Shown here piece after piece: positions 12,601 through 24,600 of a DNA stretch of 64,000 nt. Both the position numbers and the translations under genes were made by a program. Where the stretch lies: the NCBI RefSeq assembly GCF_012726175.1, contig NZ_JAASAD010000010.1:1-64000 (forward strand), in the 5' to 3' direction. The stretch comes from Micromonospora sp. HNM0581. Its GTDB lineage: Bacteria > Actinomycetota > Actinomycetes > Mycobacteriales > Micromonosporaceae. Position 1 is the first letter of the stretch, and each line of letters starts with the position of its first letter. The notes beneath the pieces were generated by a model. That model saw only the letters and a list, made by a program, of their open reading frames with translations. It ran no database searches and was not told the origin of the DNA.

Positions 12601-15600
12601 ATACGTGAGGCCAACCTACGGTGGCAGGAGGAGTGGAATGCCAGGCAGCCGGAGTCGGTCAACCGGGCCGATTTTGCCGACGCCGCCCACCTCACGGTTG
12701 ATCAAGCGGTTGGTCAGCTCATCGCAGCGCAGGGGCATCTCGACGAGGTCGTTCGGCACCGCTTGGCGCTCGACGAGGGCAATCCACCGCCCAGCAAGCA
12801 GGTGGAGATGCGCATCTTGCAGGAGGCCGCCACCCGCACAGTGGCGGCGGCATGGACCAACTACCACGACGCGTTCAAGCATGCTGTCCTGAGCACCGAT
12901 GGACCGGTCAGGGCGGCAAGCGTCGAGTTGCCCGACCACGTTCGCGCCCTCAACGAAACTGTGAGCCGGACGAACGAGCAGTTGGTGCAGAGCCAAGGAC
13001 CGACGCTGGCTGACTGGGTGAGCGACCTGGCTTCGAATGTCGACGTGGCACTGCGAGCTGCCAGGGTCGCCCACGACTACGCCGAGCATGTGCGCGGAAG
13101 CGTGACCGAGTCGGTCTTTCTCGACCTGTCTACGGAAACCGCGGCGGGACTTGCCCGGGACAGCCGGGAGAACGTGCATGTCGCGGTAGGCAACCTCGTG
13201 TCCGCGATCCGAAACATCACGGCCGGGCATATTCCTGACCATGTGCGCGAGAGCCTCAACAACGCGGTCGACAGGTTGAACACCTGGCTCGGCTGGGAGA
13301 GTTTTCGCTGGCGGCAGAGTTGGGCTGACGTGAACCCGACCGATGCGCAACAGGTCAGGGCGCATGTCGCAGAGGCGGCGGCCCAGCTGGACCTGACGAG
13401 CCGACACCTCTCGCACACCACCGAGAACCGCCGCATCGTCGACGACATGAACATGCATCCGTCGACGTTGTGGGGCACCGACGCGCAGCGCGCATGGGCC
13501 CATGGCCTCCGGCGACATGCCAGGAGCGTCGAGGAAGTCGCAGCAGCCTTGGTGAGCCAAGCGGCAGGCGATCATGACGCCGCCCAATCGGTACCGGTCA
13601 CCGACGCAGGTCAGTACCACGACGAAAGGCTCCTCGGCCTTCTGCGGGAGCTGCCGCCTCATCGGGACGGTGGCGACGACTGCGTCACCCGGCTACGGAC
13701 GGTGCGCCGTGGGCTCTTCGGTGCGCCGGCCCGGCCGGTCGACGACAACATCGGTCCGGAACATCTGCGGCTCGCCGAGGAACTCGGTGGCGTCTGGTCC
13801 AGGGTGACCGACGCGTCCACGCTCGCTGCCACCCTTGAGCGGGGCGGTCCGGGCAGCACGGCGTTCGCCCTGTTCGTTCACGCTGGCGGCGCACCCGGGT
13901 CTCGACAACTGGTCCGGCACGGCGCGCTGGTGCGGCACTTCACCGACGGATCGTTGCAGTGGGTGGAGACACAAGCCGCAGTGGACCAGGCAATCCGACC
14001 GTTCGTGCGAGGCGAGCCGCTGCCGTTGGACGCGCTGGCGATCGCGGTCCGGGCAGACGGCTCGATCATGGACCTGCCAGCCGGGCAGGCCCGGTTCGAT
14101 GCGCCAGCACCGCCAGCCGACCCGAAGTACGGCATGAACCGTACCGGTCCCACCGACGACGGCGGTACCAGCGAACTGGCCCGATTCCTCACCGGGACGG
14201 ACCCGCAGGACAGCGACGAGACCACCCCGGGCCATGTGTCCCAGGGGGAGCGGCCGGAGCTGCCCACCGACGCGGAATCGCTGTCCGCTTGGGCACTGTT
14301 GGCGCGGATGCCGGACCGGTTCCGGCCGAGCGTACGGCCGGAATGGGCCAGCCGACCCCTGCTCACCAGTGTGCTGGTGCCCCCGGAGGTAGCGTTCGTC
14401 GCCGGCTTGCAACCACGTCCGATCGACGGTGGTGACCCTGAGACGGCCCTGGCCCCTGTCCGGGACGGCACAAGCGGGATCGCAAACGGGCTTGTCGGGT
14501 TCGGTGACGACCGGCTGCACCGGCCACCGGTCCGTGGTGAGTTCGTCTACGCGGTGCTGGCCGACGGTGGCATCGACCGCGCGGCGAGCCCAGCCCTCCG
14601 CACGACCTCACCTACCGCACCCGATGTCCTCGGGCAGTTCCCCGAATCCCGTGTGCTGGGCGCGTGGCGAGTTTCCGTCGAGTCCGACGGAGCGGTGTCG
14701 TTGGGTCCGTTCCGACCGAACCAGAAGGCGGATCTCCGTGCTGGGGAGGTAGAGCTGGCCTGGCGTGATCCCAAGGTTCTGGATGCTCATGTGGCCCGTG
14801 CGGTGGAATCGGCGGTCAACGCCGATGGCAGCCGTTTCACCCGGGGCGTCGACGCCCCGCCGGTCAGGTCGGAGTCGGACTACCGCCAGCTTCGGATAGC
14901 TGACGCATCCGTGCACACGGAGCTTCGGGAGCGAGCCAGAAAGGACTACGCCGCGCTTGCGGGGAGAACCGGGAACAGCGAACATCGCGCTGCCTGGGAG
15001 CGTCTCGCTGACTTCCTGGCCGAAGCGGCAGGGATACCGAAGGTGTTTCTCGACTGGTCAGATCGGTATCGCGAGTTCTACGCCGAGCGGTGGACAGTTG
15101 CCCTGCCGCAGGACGACGTAGACCCGACTTTGCGTGCGCTGGTACACGGCGTCGGGCATGCCGAGCAGACCATGCTCGTCGGCCGGCTGCTGGCCGGGCT
15201 GACCACTGGTCGAAAGCACATCGTGCGACTCACCACCGTCGACGCGGTACGAACCGCCATGTGGAACGACCCACTCTGGCTCGATGACCCACGACATCCG
15301 GTTGCCGCTCTCCTGCTACAGGCAGGGTTCGCTGACGTTCCCGCGAAGCCGTCGACCGGCCGACAACCGGATCCATGGGTCGTCTCCCCCGATACCGCCA
15401 TCGTCAGCGCACGCAGAAAGCTCGCCGACCTCGACCACAATTTGGGGTTGGCTCGCCACCTTCCCGATTTCGACGGACGGATGCTCAGGTACTTGGAGGA
15501 GAGGAAGGAGCGGGCCGAGGCCGCGCTGATCCGCGCAAGTGTCATGTACATGCAGCAGGCCGGCGAGGCACAGATGCTGCAGGTCGAGGTGGACCTTTCT

Positions 15601-18600
15601 GCTGGCGGGTCGGTACGTGACTGGTCGACTTCGCCCGTCCCTCAGATTCCCGACTACCGGTCCGAATCCGGCCCCGCCGGAAGCTATGTGTGGTCCACTT
15701 CGAGTCAGCGGATCGACGAGACGATCAGGATGGCTCATCCGGGGCGGCCACTGGTTTCCGTGCAGGTAGACGACCCGGCATCGGCAGACGAGTTGCTCAC
15801 GATGATTCACGAGGCTTCACTCGACAACGCTCTCGTGGAACTCGTGATCGGAACGGGGCTGACCGCAGAGCGTCTGCAGGCCCTGGCAGGGCGACTCGGC
15901 GGCCAGCAGGTGCTGATCGTGGCGAAGCGCTGGATCGCAGCAGATCGGCCGCTGCCGGACAACTTCGTTCCGTACACGATGTCGTACCAGCGGACCGTGG
16001 GCGACCATGCCGTCTACTACGCAGTGCACCCTAACCAGCGGCAGGCGCCGACCCTGAACGGGATGCCGAGCATGTTGAGCCCCGGTGGCGACACCGCGTC
16101 GGTCAACTGGTACGCAGTCCAGTGGACTGGAGGCAACTCGGCATCCTCGTCCTGGACCACGTGGATCCGACCCGACTCCCTCCCGGAGAACGCGGGACCG
16201 GAGCCGGTGGACAGCGTGGCAGGCTTGCCGAAGGTCCTCGTCGGTGCGCCAACGCACCCCCCGCCGCCGCACCTCGTCCGATTAGGACATCATTTAGCCC
16301 GAACTCTCAGTGGGCGTCCTGACGCCGTTGCGGATCCTCGGATCTTGCAGGTACACCATGGGAGTTCTGAGCACTTAGCCTCGATCGATACACGGGGCCA
16401 GGTGATCGAGCAAGTTCTGCCACGACTGCTTCAGGACCTGGACTGGACGCTGTTCCAAAATCCGAGCACTGACACCGATGTCGGAATCGATGCTCGCCTT
16501 ATTCTAGAAGCCTTGTTGAACATCGCTATCCCGGGCCCCCGACCGGATGGCGTGTCGGAGTCGATCAAGGCTTTGGAGCGACTCGCCACCATTCTGGGGG
16601 TCAGACCGAAGGCTCTGCTGCCGCTGGGGTACGTCGCAGCGCGGGCGTACGGCATCGGTGCGCTGTCCCAAAAAAAGCTGCAGTTGGTGAGAAAGCTTTT
16701 TGATGTTTTGGGGGATCGGGATGGTTCCCTGCCGGTTGGTGAGGTACAACTTTCGCAGAGGCTCGAGCAGATCGACGGCCTGAGGCGTTTCGCAACCTTC
16801 CCGGATACCTTGCGCTTGCGGTATGTCCTCGATGTCATCGAGTTGCAAAGCTCTGCGCCCGACTGGCGGGCAAGTTTTTCCGATGAATTGGGGCGGATCA
16901 CAACATGGATCGACACACTGGCATCATTTGTGAACCGCGCTGAATTCAGTGGACGGATCTGGTGGATAGGCTATGGGATGATGATCCTGCCTCCCAACCT
17001 GTCTGACGGCAGCGAGTTGATCGTGGCATGGCGGCAGGATGGGGGGCGGCGGGCGCCGTTGCCCGCCGGCTTCCCAGCATCCATGTTCGGAATTGATCCG
17101 CTGCCATCCCTGCTGGTGTTTCTGGGTTTGGCAGTTCGCGGGCATGTCCCCCTGCCGTTCCTGCAGTTTAATCCGGAATTTCCGGTGCGGCTGTTGCCGG
17201 TTACCGGTGATGCTGACGTCCTGCCATTCAAGGACTGGCAGCAGAAGGTGGAGGAGCTTAGTAAGCGTACAGGCCTCGCAGTCACCTTGGCCGACCCGGT
17301 GAGAATGGAGGAACAAGACTGGGCGGCCGCGAGGATGCCGGAAGTGATGACAGGCGGAAGTGGCATCCGTGACGACGACGGTAGCGACGGAGACGGTGTC
17401 GACGGCGATAGCGACAGCGAAGGCGACGGCAGCGACGGCGACGGCAGCGACGGCGACGGTGTCGAGGGCGACGGTGTCGAGGGCGACGGTGTCGAAAACG
17501 GCGGTGTCGAAAGCGACGGCAGCGACGGCGACGGTGTCGACGGCGTTAGCGACAGCGACAGCGACGACGGCGGCGAAGGCGACCGCAGAAGCGGCGATGA
17601 TGAAGGAGACGTTTTCCTGGATGGCGGTCCGGAGGTGTCGTTCGACGAACTGCATGACGAAGTCATCAGGCGGCTCCGAGCGCGTGCCGACGATTCGGGC
17701 CGCTCAGCAGGCGAGCAACCGCCGACGGACGTACAGCGTCCGGACCACCGAGACCGAGTGGCGTCTGTCGTAGTCGACACGGTGAACGCCCTCAAGAAGC
17801 AACTAACCGAGAGCGGAGCGGCGGAGCTCGCCACTGCTGGGAATCGGCTCGACAGCCTATACGGGCGGAATCGTCTCGCCGCTTGGCTCATTGCTATTGA
17901 CGGCTTCTACGAAAGCCTGGATCCGACCAGTCGACAGGCCAGACCGCTTACTGACACTACCGGTCTGGCTTCGCTCCAACCGCTTGTGTCCGCTCGCATT
18001 GACCAGCTCTTTCCCCGCGTTCAGCCGGTGGGGGCGGGCGATGTGACAGCCGGTGTCGAGACGTCGTCCGGCCGGTACCTTCCGCGTCCGGGAGTTCCGG
18101 CTCGTGAGTTCATGTGGGCCGACCGCTTGCCCACCTTCCCGCACGTCTTCGGGGTGGCGGGGAGCTACGACCCGGAACGGGCGGAGATGCGAGACGGTGT
18201 CGACCCGGCCCGCCTCGCGGAGCAGATCGTGTCCGACGGGAACTGGCGGAATTCCCAAAATCTGGTGATCTTGTACGCCGGAGGCGTCGATCCGAAACGG
18301 TTCGCCGAGCCGCTCGCCGCGGAGTTGTCCCGTCGGGCCGAAAGTCCCGTACACGTGCTCTCCACGCAGGACGACCTGCTGCAGCGTGCGGAGCCGGGAG
18401 AACCGTCACTACGAGCGGTGCGGATATCTGTCCCGGCTGTCGGCGATGCCGGTCCGGAGCGCGTCGCCGCCGGCCACTGGTCGTTGCACGGACCGGTCCA
18501 CGAGGGTGAGTACGACGACGATCTGGTCCATGTCGTCGAGCAGCAACTCCCGCCGCAACTGCGCGACCGCCGCAGCGGTGACTCGCCGTCGGCGGAGCGC

Positions 18601-21600
18601 GGCCGGTACCTGTGGCGCGCAGAACGGACGCCAGACCGGGCGCCTCCGCCGTACGTGCTGGCAGCGCCGGCCCTCGGGCCGGTGGCAGCGGCGCAGGCCC
18701 GTGCCTGGTTGGCCGACATCGGGGTGCACGAGTGGCGAGTGGAGTCGCTGACCGGTGACACGTTCGAATTCGACCTCGCTCAGGTCAGGGAGCTGGCGGC
18801 GCAGCTCGACATCGGCAGCGACCCGTACGAGCTGCGTCGTCTGGTGGAGTGGGCCGACGTGGTGGGCAATGTGCCTGTCGAGACCATCGAGGTGGCCGAT
18901 CGTCTGGGGCTGGCTGGTCCCGGTCCCCTCTACGCGGTGGCCCAGGATCTTGGTTTGGCTCCGGCCACCCTGACGATCCTCGGTGACGAGCTGGTGGCGG
19001 TGACGGCGGGCTCAACGGCCCGCACACCTGAGCAGGGCAGCTGGGTCGATGCGCTGCGCACCCGGCTTGTGGGCCATGGCGTCCGGACTGACAACGAGTT
19101 GCGGGTCCTGGCCGAACTCGGGGCACGCCTCGGGCTGCGGTCGGCGGACCTGCCTGTCGTCAGGTCGCTGGCCACGAGGGGCGTGCCGTTGGAACTCGTG
19201 CATGCCCTGCCGGACCGGTACGCGGCGGTCGTGTTCGAGCAGGCGAGGCTGGCGCTGAAGCTCACCGATCCGCAGGCGCGGGCGGGTGCGCTCGGCTTGA
19301 ATGATCCGGTCAACGTGCGGACCGTCGCGGACAAGCTGGAGATGGACCCGCTCGTGATGGCCACAGTGTTCGGTGACCTGATCCGTGCCGTGACAGCTGG
19401 AGGCACCACGGATGCTGAAGTAGTCGCCGACCGCGTCGTCGAACAGCTCAGCCGCGAGTTCGGGTCGCTGCCTCGTGCACGCGAGTACGCCAGCGCAACG
19501 ATGGTTATCGGGATCCCGCTGACCGATCTGCCGCTCTTGCTGCCGGCGCGGCACCTCGAACGACTTGCCTACCAGGCCCTGCGGACCATCGCGCCCGACG
19601 GCCTCGTGGCCTTTCTGGCTGACCTGCTGCCCGGATGGCATCTCGAGCTGCTCAAGGAGGGGGCGGGGGAGCGGAAGTACGAGGTCCCGCCGAGTTTGGT
19701 GACGCCACCTTCGGTGCCGCCGGCCTGGCAACCGAGCGAGGTGTTGCGGGGGGCACTGCCCCGCATCGACTACTCCGACGACGAGGTGGTCACCGACTGG
19801 ACGGAGCGACTTGGTGGTATCACCCGTCAGCAGCTCCGTGATCTGGTCGCGCATCCGCTGGTCGACCCGCAGCAGCTGTTGGAGCTGGCGACCCACCTAC
19901 GGTTGCCGGCGGAGTCGGTTCGGCAGTTGGTAACCATCGCGACCTGGACCGGGCGGGTACCGCAGGAGCTGGGTTGGCACGCCCAGCGATTGGAAGTCTC
20001 CCCGGAGACCCTGGTGGCGGTGGCGGGGCGGATACCGACTGATCCCGCTTACCTTGTCCCATTCCGGGCGGCTTTCGACCGGGTTGTCACGCCAATCTCG
20101 GATGAGCACTCCGACATGCTGACTCCGGCACGGCTCGCCACAGAGCTGGTCCGATCCGCCGTCGCGGCATGGCCGTTCGCCGCGACGAAGGTCGACCCCG
20201 ACTGGGTCCTGTGGCTGGGAAGCAGGTTCTTGGGAGCGGGGACGTCAGTCGGGTTGCCGCCGCGGCGGCTGGCGTTCCTGCTGCAAGACGTGGACGAAAG
20301 GATGAGCAAGCCGACCAGTGCAGGCAGCGATTGGTTGGCTGGTCGTACTGCGGAACACCTGGCGGAAGCATTCGACATGCCTGAGCCACTGGAGCGGCAG
20401 CGAGTCGACTTGGAGGCGCCACACGCCGACGACTGGTGGTTGGCCTGCTGGTTGTCCGAAATCTACGACATGCCCGCGCATGAGATCCAGGACCGGGTGC
20501 TCAGTGAGTCCATGTTGGACCATGGGGCGATGGTCATGGCAGCTCGGGAACTCAAGGTGGCACCGATGGATATGGCCGATCTGAGTTACCAGATCGGACG
20601 TGTCGCCGACGACATCCCCGAGCTGGCTACCCGACTGGGTGTCGTCGTCCCGCGCCGGCTGTTCGAGCTGGCTTTGGAACTGAACATAGATCCAGATCTT
20701 CTGCGATGGCTCCCTGATCCAGACCGGCTCAACACGCAGACGGTGAACGACGTCTTCGCGAGTGTCGACGACGCGATGAACCTGATGGTGGTACGCGATC
20801 GTGCGCCCGAAGCGTGGACTTGGGGGCGTGAGCACGATCCGCAACAGCAGCGGGAGATCGCTGCGTGGACCGCTGGCAACATCGGGATATCTGCTGAGGA
20901 ATACCGCTACCTCGATGATCGACATCTGCTCGATAGGATCGAAGATCTTCGCGACAGCCTGGTCGCCCCTCTCGGTTTCGACGAGCAGGCGTTCTCACGG
21001 CTGGCAGCCGAGCTGGACGTCGGTGTGGAGTGGATACGGGGGACGAGCCTGCGCCTCGATCGGATACCGAGCGACGTCGGGTCCTTGGCAAGGCGGATCG
21101 GAGTCTTCGATCCAGTCCGTCTCTTCGCACTCTCCTCGGTCCTGCGCGTGGATCCGCGTCGCCTGGGCGATCTGCTCTCAGCGGAGCTGATCAACCAACT
21201 CAATGCCGACGAGGCGCGTTTCAAGGTGGTGGACGGCGTCGTCGACCGCCTGAAGTCGGAGAGAGCGGACGAGATCGAGCGGCTGCGTGCCGTCGGGCCG
21301 TGGGCGGGCGTGATCGACCTGGTTCTACACGTCGGTCGAGTTCCCACCGAGCTGAAGGGCTACCCGATCGAGGCTTACCCGTCAGTGCGCGACATCATCG
21401 TCACTGCCCGGGACATGATGCGGGATCCCGGGCTGCTCGTCGCCTTCGTTCGGCTGACCGGGCCGCTCAGGTCACGGGATCACCTCGTCCGCGGCTACCA
21501 GGTGTGGGAGCAGAATCTGGCCGATCGTGGCGTCCGTGCCAATGAGATTCTGGGACTGCTCCGGCAGGTGGACAACGAAGGTGTCAATCGGCGAGCGATC

Positions 21601-24600
21601 GATGCTCTGCCGGATCAGGTCATCCAGGATCTGGTGTGGGAGGAGCGGAGCCGTGATCGACGACGGGTGCCGGAGGTGCTCCGGGAGTTGGTCGCGCAGA
21701 CACCGGAGGCGGACCTTTTCGACCGGGTCGGCACCCTCGCCCGGAGGACCAGAGCCGGCTTGAATCTGGTGCCGGTCCTGGCGGACCTGCCGCCGGTGGA
21801 CGGACTGTCGGTGAAAATCACCGCGACGGTGCCGAACGACAACTTCACGAACGTCCGGATAAGGCAGCTAGAGAGGCTGACGGATCAGCAGCCCGACATC
21901 GGAAGAGAGGAGCACGACGGTCTCAGCTGGCATTTCACTGTCCCCCTCGCCGGTGGCTGGGAAAAGCTGCGGAGGGTGCTCGGCGTGCTGCGCGACGTGC
22001 AGAGGGTCGATATCTCGAACAGAACAGCTCGGACCAACATCCGTGCCAGTGTGCTGGTCGACACCGCCGAGTTCGACGAGGAGGCGTACGTGCGCCTCGC
22101 CCGGATCCACTACACCCACGAGGATCTACTACTCCGTCTCGCCACACCTCAAGAGGAGCTGTATGCCCCCTTCCGCCGGCTGTGGTATCCGACCGTCCAG
22201 CAACTCCTCGACGAACATCGGAGAACCGACACTCAGGTCGAGGGTGGACACGGGACAGTACCCTCCGAATTCGGCCTCTACCTTGACGGTGGCAGTGCCG
22301 AAATCGGTCCCTTCTTCGGAACAAGCACAGGCGTGATGCAGGCCAGGATCAGCGTCATAGCCGCGATGCGGGACACCGTCCGCGCCGGAGAACTACCCCC
22401 GGGGGCGGACACCTGGCGCGTCGAACTGGCCGGGGGGTACGCCGAACCGCTCAAGCTTGGCGGCGCTACCGCCACCGGTACCGACCGGAGCGCTCGACGC
22501 CTGCTGGCGATGATCCCCAACCCGCTGCTCCGGGCCCACGCCGCCGCGCTGTTCCACACCACGCAATGGGTGAGCCTCGCGATACCTCGGTTCCGCCGCC
22601 CTGGTCCGATCCTCACTGATTTCTCCGCTCCGACTCCCGCGCAGACGAGGGCGAGGTTGGAGAGCGCGGCCACCGATCCGAACGAGGCTGCCTCGGTGAG
22701 GCTCGAACGGGTCGCGGACTGGGTCCAGCGGCGGACCGGTGACGGCCGCCAGGCGCTGCCCTACTTCCTGACCAGCGCTAGCCACACAGCGAAAGTGGCA
22801 CTCGTCATCCCGCTCGACACGCAGTACCGCACCCCCGGGCGACCCTGGACGTCGATGAGCGTATTTGACCGGATCAGGGAGGTCCGCAGGGTCTTGGACG
22901 AGGAAGGCCTGACGGGCTGGCGGGTCGCTCCGGAAGCCCACCGCCACTCCCTTCGTTCGCCGCAGTTGACCGCCGACCAGAAGACCTGGCAGGACATCGC
23001 CCGGGTCCTCGATGTCCTCGACCACCACGGCCTGACCGCGGCACGTCTGATGCACGTATCGCTCCAGGTCGTGAACGTCGGCGTCACTCCGGATCGGGGT
23101 GCCGGACTCGCTGTCCTCGTCGATCGCTTCCGGGACACGTTCGCCAGGCTGGGCGACGACCCAAGCCTGCGAGCGAAGACCGCTGGGGCAGGCAACCGAG
23201 GGCCGTGGCAGCCGCACTTCTCCGATGATGGAGTGGGCTTCGAGCTCCACACGTCCGTACTGGACCTGCCAGTCATCCAGACCTGGATGAAGGTCGCGCT
23301 CGGTCTGGCCGGCCTGGCCACGCCGGCCGATGACCGGCCGCTGGAGCCCCCGGTCGCCGACCTGGACACGCTGCTGAAGCTTCTGTTCGACAACCATGCG
23401 GACCGGGTGCAGGCGGCGGTGCTCCACCACATCGGCCCGACCGGTCCGGGTGATACCAGCCACGACCTCGAAGTCGGTGTGGTGCCGGACGGCGCTCGTC
23501 ACCTCATCGACCGTCCAGTGGGCGTCCCGGTCGGCGAGGAATATCGACGAGCTGCACTGCAGACCGAGCACCCGGCTGCATTCGTCGCCGCACTGGCCGA
23601 AACGAGCCCTGACATGATCGCGCACGACGCGGTCCGCCAGGTCGGTTACCTGCGATTGACACCGCAGTACTGGAGGGATCTCTACAACCGCATAGCGGCC
23701 GTACGGCCGGACGCTCCAGAGGGTGAACGCGACCAGGCTCTGCTCGACGACGAGGAGGACGAGGTACAGATCGAATGGACGCGGCTGGGGAACAGCTACC
23801 ACACCGTTGGTGAATGGCATGAGCGCTACAGCCGGCCAGCGGACAACCGGGACAGCCAGGAGCAGGAGCAGACGGGGACGGAAGATCAGACGTGGACCGG
23901 CGAGCCGGCGTCCGCTGCTCCACCGCCGACCGGGGACCTGGCAACGACCGTCGACGTCGAGGTCAGCACCGGGTGGAACTATCCACCGGACTGGCAGGCA
24001 CACGATGTGCCCGCCGACGGGCACTGCCTCCGCCACGCAGTGACGCTGAGTGCCCGACTGCAACAGGTGCCTCTTCCCCACTCGGTGCGGGACGCGCGAA
24101 CCCTGGGTATCTACGGCGCGGGCGAGGTCCGTCGGCGGCCCGAGCAGTTCGAGCCGGCACTCGGACGGACGGTGGGGCAGCTGGTGGCAGAGGAGACGTC
24201 GGACAGAATCGACGGCGAAGCCCGATGGAACTGGGTGTTCACCCTGATCGGCCCCTTCCAGCCGCCAGAACCGACCCAGCGGGAGGTGGCGGAATGGCGG
24301 GAGAACGCCGCGCACGAACAGCTACGGGCGGAGGGCCGCCGCCGTGGTCACCCGGTCGCTGACCTGAGCATCGCGGCGCTCCGCGACCTCATGCCGGACT
24401 TCCGGCCGGCCGACACCACCGCCGTCATCGAGCAACGGAGGCACGATACGATCCGGCACCAGCGGCGGGAAGAGCTGGCCCGCCTCGTGGACGGCCCCAC
24501 CGGCCTGGCCGTGGTGGAGAAGCTCGATGACGTTCTCCGATCCGTGGACAGCAGAGGACATGCCCTCACGGCACGTGTGCTGCGCCTGTGGAACTCCACC

